48,302 bases of DNA, from the NCBI GenBank assembly GCA_900546355.1, contig URCM01000010.1:1-48302 (forward strand), given 5' to 3'. Source of the DNA: an uncultured Bacteroides sp. (GTDB lineage Bacteria > Bacteroidota > Bacteroidia > Bacteroidales > Bacteroidaceae). The position numbers and the translations under genes were made by a program. Positions 41,770 through 48,302 of this stretch are shown in pieces (positions within the stretch are counted from its first letter, which is position 1; each line of letters starts with the position of its first letter). The notes under the pieces were generated by a model. The model saw only the letters and a program-made list of their open reading frames with translations, was not told where the DNA came from and ran no database searches.

Positions 41770-43089
41770 TCACTCAAAACGAATCCAATCAACTTGCACC
41801 CCACTGCCTTCCGAAAGTGAAACGCGCAAATCGCATATACCTGCAGGAGAATCCGTTACAGGTACAGCCAATGTTTTCCAGACCGGAACCGATGCCGGAA
41901 CAAGCAGTTTGGCAATGACCTTTCCGCCGGCATAGACACACAACGTCCCGCCTGTATCCGACAAGACACGGGCATACAACCTGCGCAACGCTCCTTCGCC
42001 AAAGTCCACCCGGTTATAATCCACCCATGCGCCTTTCCGGCTGAACACAGTCTTCCATCCGTCAAATTTCGTCTCCTGATTCAAAAAACCAATCGAGGTT
42101 TCTTCCCCGCTCCGGGCACTGTAACGGTCTATCTGAATATTCCGGCGCGCATCTGTAATGCCTACCCCGCGCAAAGTGGGAATAACCTGACGTATGGTTC
42201 CGTCGGCATGAAAGAATAATGAATCAATGCGAACCGAACGGTTCTTGTCAAACTCCGGACTATAGTCGTTATGGTGATAAAACAAATACCACTGCCCCTT
42301 ATATTCCACCAACGAATGATGATTGGTCCAGCATCCCGTAGGCGATTGCTCCATAATGATGCCCGTATATGTAAACGGACCCATCGGATTATCACTCATC
42401 GCGTACGCCAGGCATTCAGTCTTGTCTTTCACCCACGGGTAAGTAAGATAATACTTGCCATTACGCTCAAAAGCGAACGGGCCTTCCTTAAACCCATCTT
42501 TCACATCGGCAACCAATACCGGCTCGGAATCAAGTTCTGTCAGATTGGGTTTCAGACGGGCTACATTCAGTCCCCGTCCTGACCAGTATAAATAAGCCTG
42601 GCCGTCTTTATCAAGCAAAACGCACGGGTCGATGCCATGCACCCCCTCTATCGGTTTCGCCAATGGCTTGAAAGGACCGTATGGCTTATCAGACACAGCC
42701 ACCCCGATGTTGAATCCTTTCTCTCCTTTCGGGCTTGCCGGAAAGAAGAAATAATATTTCCCGTCCTTATAAACGCAGTCGGGTGCCCACATCGAATATG
42801 CTCCGGCATCACCCCACGGCACATCTTCTTGTGAAAGGACAACACCGTAATCAGTCCAATCCACCAAGTTATCAGACGAAAACACATGATAATCCGCCAT
42901 GCAGAACCATTCTTTCAAACGTTCTATCGGACTCGGAATATCGTGCGAAGGATAAAGATACAATTTTCCATCGAACACTCTTGCGGTAGGGTCGGCAGTA
43001 AATTGTCCCGTGATAATCGGGTTTTGTGCCCGAAGCCCTGCAAATGCTGCCATTCCGACTGCCCATAAAAATAGTTTCTTGTGTTTCAT
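41770..43089 (-). CDS. GH43 glycosidase with C-terminal CBM6 (xylosidase/arabinofuranosidase type)
   Basis: 439 residues from the ATG at 43089; upstream codons to 43173 overlap the preceding gene. Signal peptide 1-20 (KLFLWAVGMAAFAGLRAQ). The five-bladed GH43 domain (about 22-310) carries the catalytic base in FTADPTARVFDGK, the pKa-modulating Asp in GIDPCVLLDKDGQ and the acid Glu in FKEGPFAFERNGKYYL. A CBM6-like sandwich follows (about 320-439, ending VQVDWIRF). It is the last gene of the four-gene minus-strand operon of GH43 and CE1 enzymes, so side-chain or xylose removal from arabinoxylan is likely (inference). A repeat lies just after its stop. Confidence 0.9.
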   Translation of the reverse strand: MKHKKLFLWAVGMAAFAGLRAQNPIITGQFTADPTARVFDGKLYLYPSHDIPSPIERLKEWFCMADYHVFSSDNLVDWTDYGVVLSQEDVPWGDAGAYSMWAPDCVYKDGKYYFFFPASPKGEKGFNIGVAVSDKPYGPFKPLAKPIEGVHGIDPCVLLDKDGQAYLYWSGRGLNVARLKPNLTELDSEPVLVADVKDGFKEGPFAFERNGKYYLTYPWVKDKTECLAYAMSDNPMGPFTYTGIIMEQSPTGCWTNHHSLVEYKGQWYLFYHHNDYSPEFDKNRSVRIDSLFFHADGTIRQVIPTLRGVGITDARRNIQIDRYSARSGEETSIGFLNQETKFDGWKTVFSRKGAWVDYNRVDFGEGALRRLYARVLSDTGGTLCVYAGGKVIAKLLVPASVPVWKTLAVPVTDSPAGICDLRVSLSEGSGVQVDWIRFE

Positions 43090-43150
43090 ATCCAAATAAT
43101 ATACTAACCTTACTCCTTCAAATGTGGCCTTACTTACACACTTTTGAACA

Positions 43151-45426
<2,276 letters not shown>

Positions 45427-45475
45427 TCAGTTTATCAGTTATACAATCATGTTATTGTCAAGAAGGGCTTCCGCC

Positions 45476-46495
45476 TCATTTAGTTTGGCTGACACCCTTT
45501 TGGGTCTGTTCCACCGGTTTCATGGTACCGTCGGGATTATAGAACAACTCGTCCACACATACACTCCGGCGTCCGATGGCTCCCTGATGTCCGTCTAATG
45601 TAAGCGTAGCGTTGTGATAGAACAAGTACCATTTGCCTTTAAACTCTACAATTCCCGGATGAATGGTAAAGCTGTTTTCCGCCATGCCCGTCAGTTCTCC
45701 TTTATACGTCCAGGGACCTGCCACCGAAGATGCCGTAGCATACGAAATCGTTTCCCTGCCTTCTCCCATCGAAGCGTAAGTAAGGTAATACAAATCGCCG
45801 TACTTATGCAACCACGGGCCTTCTACGTACTTCGGCAAGTCTACCACTTGAATCTCGCCGTCCAGTTCCACCATATTCGGTTTCAACTTCACCAAGAAAC
45901 ACGTTCCGTTTCCCCAACTCATCCATGCCTGGCCTTCTTCGTCAACCAACACGGTAGGGTCAATATCGTTCCACCAACCGCGTGCACCGTTGGATGTCAT
46001 TGTATCACACACTAACGGTTTGCCGATAGCATCTTTAAACGGACCTGTAGGAGAATCGCCTACAGCTACACCTACCGCCTTACCCGTATACGGTTCACCA
46101 GCCTGGACGGTGGTGTAATAATAAAACTTACCGCCTTTCTCGACTACCTGCGAAGCCCATGCCTCGCCTACCGCCCAGCTAAAATCGGCAGGTTTCAATA
46201 CCGAACCATGATCGGTCCACGTCTGCATATCCGCAGTAGAATAACACAACCATTCGGTGATGTTGAATTCCTTACCACCCGAAGCAGAATCCTGTCCGGC
46301 ATAATACTCATCGTGCCCTACATACAAATAAAGCGAATCGCCATACACCATCGGTGCCGGATCAGCGGTAAACTTGTCGGTTATCAACGGATTTCCCGTA
46401 TTCTGAAAGGTGGGAAGCCCTTCCGGTCCTTTTTGTTGTGAAACACAACCGGCAAGCAAAAACATCGCTCCTGCCAGCATGACTAATTTTTTCAT
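45476..46495 (-). CDS. GH43 glycosidase lipoprotein (xylosidase type)
   Basis: 339 residues. It has a lipoprotein signal with lipobox LLAGC (Cys at about 17), so it is probably anchored in a membrane leaflet, unlike the soluble GH43 downstream. The single GH43 domain has the base in FTADPAPMVYGDSLYLYVGH, the Asp in NDIDPTVLVDEEGQAW and the acid Glu in KYVEGPWLHKYGDLYYL. There is no CBM. It is the first gene of the operon, with promoter and direct-repeat operator at 46533-46619. The family cuts xylo- or arabino-oligosaccharides; exact linkage cannot be read from sequence alone. Confidence 0.9.
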   Translation of the reverse strand: MKKLVMLAGAMFLLAGCVSQQKGPEGLPTFQNTGNPLITDKFTADPAPMVYGDSLYLYVGHDEYYAGQDSASGGKEFNITEWLCYSTADMQTWTDHGSVLKPADFSWAVGEAWASQVVEKGGKFYYYTTVQAGEPYTGKAVGVAVGDSPTGPFKDAIGKPLVCDTMTSNGARGWWNDIDPTVLVDEEGQAWMSWGNGTCFLVKLKPNMVELDGEIQVVDLPKYVEGPWLHKYGDLYYLTYASMGEGRETISYATASSVAGPWTYKGELTGMAENSFTIHPGIVEFKGKWYLFYHNATLTLDGHQGAIGRRSVCVDELFYNPDGTMKPVEQTQKGVSQTK

Positions 46496-46532
46496 AAGCT
46501 ATTCCTTCCTTTTTTTTAATTAAACAACTCTA

Positions 46533-46562
46533 CAAAGAAACAAATAAGTTTTAGAATACAAA
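46533..46562 (-). promoter_or_regulatory. Promoter of the GH43/CE1 operon (weak -7)
   Basis: On the minus strand TTTG (46559-46562), an 18-base spacer and TTTCTTTG (46533-46540), one mismatch from TAnnTTTG. An off-consensus -7 fits a promoter that needs an activator. Confidence 0.45.
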
Positions 46563-46583
46563 CTTTTTTTAGCCAAAAGATTT

Positions 46584-46619
46584 CATCTGTTTACATCTCT
46601 TGACACATCTGTTTCCATC
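46584..46619 (-). promoter_or_regulatory. Direct-repeat activator site upstream of the GH43/CE1 operon
   Basis: CATCTGTTTACATC (46584-46597) and CATCTGTTTCCATC (46606-46619) are direct repeats with one difference and a period of 22 bp, two helical turns, placed 21 bases upstream of the -33 element. This is the geometry of AraC-type activators, the DNA-binding class of HTCS regulators. Which regulator binds is not known; the HTCS at 28130 is the only candidate in the window. Confidence 0.6.
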
Positions 46620-46634
46620 ACCTGCCGATTATAC

Positions 46635-46665
46635 TTGCGTATGCAGACGAGAATAACTACCTTTG
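46635..46665 (+). promoter_or_regulatory. Promoter of queA
   Basis: TTG (46635-46637), a 20-base spacer and TACCTTTG (46658-46665), 32 bases before the ATG at 46697. Confidence 0.65.
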
Positions 46666-46696
46666 CACGCATTCTTTTCAATAACAAGACAAAACG

Positions 46697-47920
46697 ATGG
46701 AAGATACCAAACACATTCATATCAGCGATTACAATTATCCGCTTCCCGAAGAGCGCATCGCTAAGTTCCCACTCCCGGTGCGCGACCAGTCGAAACTTTT
46801 GGTTTACAGAAACGGATCCATCAGTGAAACCCGGTTCACCTCCCTACCCGATTACATCGAACCGGGCATGCTGATGATATTCAACAACACCAAAGTGATT
46901 CAGGCACGCTTGCACTTCCGGAAAGAAACCGGAGCCTTGATTGAAATATTTTGCCTGGAACCAATCCAGCCCAATGACTATGCGCTGAATTTCCAACAAA
47001 CCGAACACGCCGCATGGCTCTGCATGATAGGCAACCTGAAGAAATGGAAAGAAGGCGCGCTGACCCGCCGGATGACCGTAAAAGGACAAGAGATAATCCT
47101 GACCGCCACCCGGGGCGAAGCGCAAGGCACCAGCCATTGGGTAGACTTCACATGGAACAACCCTCAAATCACCTTTGCCGACATTCTTGAAATGTTCGGC
47201 GAACTGCCTATCCCACCTTATTTAAACAGGGAAACACAAGAAAGCGACAAGGAAACTTACCAGACAGTTTACTCGAAGATAAAAGGCTCGGTAGCGGCTC
47301 CTACCGCCGGACTGCATTTCACCCAACGGGTGCTCGATGCGCTGAAAGCGAAAGGGGTAGATTTGGAAGAAGTGACGCTCCATGTAGGAGCAGGCACATT
47401 CAAACCGGTAAAGAGCGAAGAAATAGCCGGACACGAAATGCATACCGAATATATCTCGGTCTCGAAAAGCACCATCCGGAAACTTATCGCCCACGAAGGG
47501 AAAGCCGTAGCCGTAGGCACCACTTCGGTCCGCACATTGGAGAGCCTATATTATATAGGTATAACCATCAGCCAAAATCCTGATGCCAACGAAGCGGAAT
47601 TACACGTACAACAATGGCAGCCCTACGACACCCACCCTACCCTTACCACGGTAGAAGCCTTGCAACACATTCTTGACTATATGGAACGGCATCAATTGGA
47701 TGCCCTGCATACCAGCACACAAATCATCATCGCACCAGGATACGAATACAAGATAGTCAAACGCATGGTGACCAATTTCCACCAGCCGCAAAGCACGTTA
47801 CTGCTTTTGGTATCGGCATTCGTAAAAGGCGACTGGCACCGCATTTACGATTACGCACTGGCACACGACTTCCGCTTCCTAAGTTACGGCGACTCGTCTT
47901 TGCTCATCAATGAAGATTAA
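46697..47920 (+). CDS. queA: S-adenosylmethionine:tRNA ribosyltransferase-isomerase
   Basis: It transfers and isomerises the ribose of SAM onto preQ1 in tRNA to make epoxyqueuosine. 407 residues, longer than the roughly 350 of Escherichia coli QueA because of insertions (around 265-300), as in other Bacteroidetes. Motifs: DYNYPLPEERIAKFPLPVRD (11-30), MLMIFNNTKVIQARL, PTAGLHFTQRVLDAL (about 205), GAGTFKPVKSEEI, and NFHQPQSTLLLLVSAF near the end. Single gene; I saw no preQ1 riboswitch upstream. Confidence 0.95.
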   Translation: MEDTKHIHISDYNYPLPEERIAKFPLPVRDQSKLLVYRNGSISETRFTSLPDYIEPGMLMIFNNTKVIQARLHFRKETGALIEIFCLEPIQPNDYALNFQQTEHAAWLCMIGNLKKWKEGALTRRMTVKGQEIILTATRGEAQGTSHWVDFTWNNPQITFADILEMFGELPIPPYLNRETQESDKETYQTVYSKIKGSVAAPTAGLHFTQRVLDALKAKGVDLEEVTLHVGAGTFKPVKSEEIAGHEMHTEYISVSKSTIRKLIAHEGKAVAVGTTSVRTLESLYYIGITISQNPDANEAELHVQQWQPYDTHPTLTTVEALQHILDYMERHQLDALHTSTQIIIAPGYEYKIVKRMVTNFHQPQSTLLLLVSAFVKGDWHRIYDYALAHDFRFLSYGDSSLLINED

Positions 47921-47932
47921 CATATCCCCCAG

Positions 47933-47957
47933 GCAACCTGCCAAATTGGCAGGTTGT
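47933..47957 (+). terminator. Hairpin after queA
   Basis: GCAACCTGCC (47933-47942) pairs with GGCAGGTTGT (47948-47957) around AAATT, counting one G-U pair. It lies 12 bases after the stop. The T-tract is weak. Confidence 0.5.
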
Positions 47958-48035
47958 CTCATTCCTGTAACCTGACGAGGCTATACACGTTGACGCAAAT
48001 CAAGAAATAAACCCATTGACCCATTTTTTCCTTTA

Positions 48036-48071
48036 CCGAAAGCTATCTTTCGGACAAAGGCATTATTTTTG
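48036..48071 (+). promoter_or_regulatory. Promoter with overlapping inverted repeat for the 31-residue peptide gene
   Basis: TATTTTTG (48064-48071) fits the -7 consensus. The -33 region coincides with a perfect inverted repeat CCGAAAG-CTAT-CTTTCGG (48036-48053), a candidate operator. It gives a leader of about 57 bases. Confidence 0.5.
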
Positions 48072-48133
48072 TGTTGTAAAACATGAATCACAACAAAAAA
48101 CAGATGAACTAAACTAAGAGAAAGGGTAACATT

Positions 48134-48229
48134 ATGAAAATGGTAAAAAGTTTGTTGAAGGAAATCAAGAAGAATCTGGAATGGAGTGCTAATGCCATAT
48201 ATGGCCAAAACGACCGTTTCCGTTTCTAA
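48134..48229 (+). CDS. Free-standing small ORF, 31 residues
   Basis: Starts MKMVKSLLKEIKKNLEW and ends IYGQNDRFRF before TAA. The first half would be a basic amphipathic helix (K at 2, 5, 9, 12, 13); the C-terminus is aromatic and basic. GGGTAAC before the ATG is a weak ribosome site. It has its own promoter region (48036-48071) and an intrinsic terminator (48255-48295), which argues for a real small gene or a small RNA with a coding part. I do not recognise it. A second 10-codon frame (48239-48271, MKINRVGGKH) follows and ends inside the terminator stem, so a leader-peptide role for a gene beyond the window is an alternative. Confidence 0.55.
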   Translation: MKMVKSLLKEIKKNLEWSANAIYGQNDRFRF

Positions 48230-48254
48230 TGTAAGCAAATGAAAATCAATCGAG

Positions 48255-48295
48255 TAGGAGGTAAACACTAATCATAGGTGTTTATCTCCTATTTT
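48255..48295 (+). terminator. Terminator or attenuator hairpin at the right edge
   Basis: TAGGAGGTAAACAC (48255-48268) pairs with GTGTTTATCTCCTA (48278-48291), 14 bp with one G-U, 9-base loop, followed by TTTTC. The left arm includes the end of the 10-codon frame 48239-48271. Confidence 0.6.
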
Positions 48296-48302
48296 CATGT
48301 TT

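Noticed and set aside
46496..46696. preQ1 riboswitch upstream of queA
   Set aside because: The leader after the mapped promoter is only about 25 bases and contains no pseudoknot-capable C-rich motif.

Overview
The window comes from a gut-type Bacteroidaceae chromosome (Bacteroides or Phocaeicola-like; I cannot name a species). Four things support this: promoters of the form TTTG/TTG, about 19-20 bp, TAnnTTTG recur upstream of genes (for example before dnaE, trxA, pheA and uvrA); strong Shine-Dalgarno sequences are mostly absent; there is a hybrid two-component system with a periplasmic propeller; and Bacteroidetes-restricted families occur (DUF3256, DUF4834, C-terminal chorismate mutase fused to DAHP synthase). 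No tRNA, rRNA, CRISPR array, phage or transposase gene was seen.

Layout. 1-97: right half of a dispersed repeat. 98-3650 (minus): arginine operon argR, GNAT acyltransferase, argG, PspC-like small membrane protein, argC. 3727-5031 (minus): DUF3667 membrane protein. 5249-6220: manA. 6295-13967: a pectin/uronate island made of a secreted acetyl-esterase; a minus-strand operon of orphan PTS-IIC-like permease, KduI with a signal peptide, and hexuronate-type MFS transporter; and a divergent secreted GH105-CE8 fusion. 14014-14228: dense palindromes between convergent genes. 14248-16120 (minus): LysM/M23 endopeptidase and DUF3256. 16296-20613: aromatic amino acid operon pheA, aminotransferase, DAHP synthase-chorismate mutase, tyrA, preceded by an unannotated 30-residue Phe/Tyr leader peptide and an intrinsic terminator with a competing structure, i.e. 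a classical attenuator. 20759-22261 (minus): GHL10-type hydrolase. 22641-25412: uvrA whose second Walker A lacks the usual Ser/Thr. 25459-32359: GH3 enzyme and hybrid two-component regulator. 32457-34761: Lrp-type regulator, DUF4834, pssA, psd. 34965-39530: dnaE, trxA, small acidic protein. 39670-41733: S41 lipoprotein protease flanked by inverted copies of a MITE-like repeat. 41770-46495 (minus): arabinoxylan-type operon (GH43, two CE1 esterases, GH43 lipoprotein) with a 22-bp-period direct-repeat operator upstream. 46697-47920: queA. 48036-48295: a free-standing small gene for a 31-residue peptide with its own promoter and terminator.

How parts work together. The pectin island reads as a periplasmic route: GH105 and CE8 trim de-esterified oligogalacturonides or rhamnogalacturonides, a secreted KduI isomerises the released 4-deoxy-5-keto-uronate before uptake, and the MFS and IIC-like permeases import products (inference from signal peptides and gene order). 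No SusC/SusD pair is present, so glycan import must be encoded elsewhere. The aromatic operon couples the pathway's first step (DAHP synthase) to both terminal branches, and the leader contains codons for exactly the two products, Phe and Tyr.

The most noteworthy items are the Phe/Tyr attenuator, the exported KduI with an orphan IIC permease, the UvrA Walker A deletion, the modular inverted-repeat family, the direct-repeat operator of the GH43/CE1 operon, and the small gene at the right edge.
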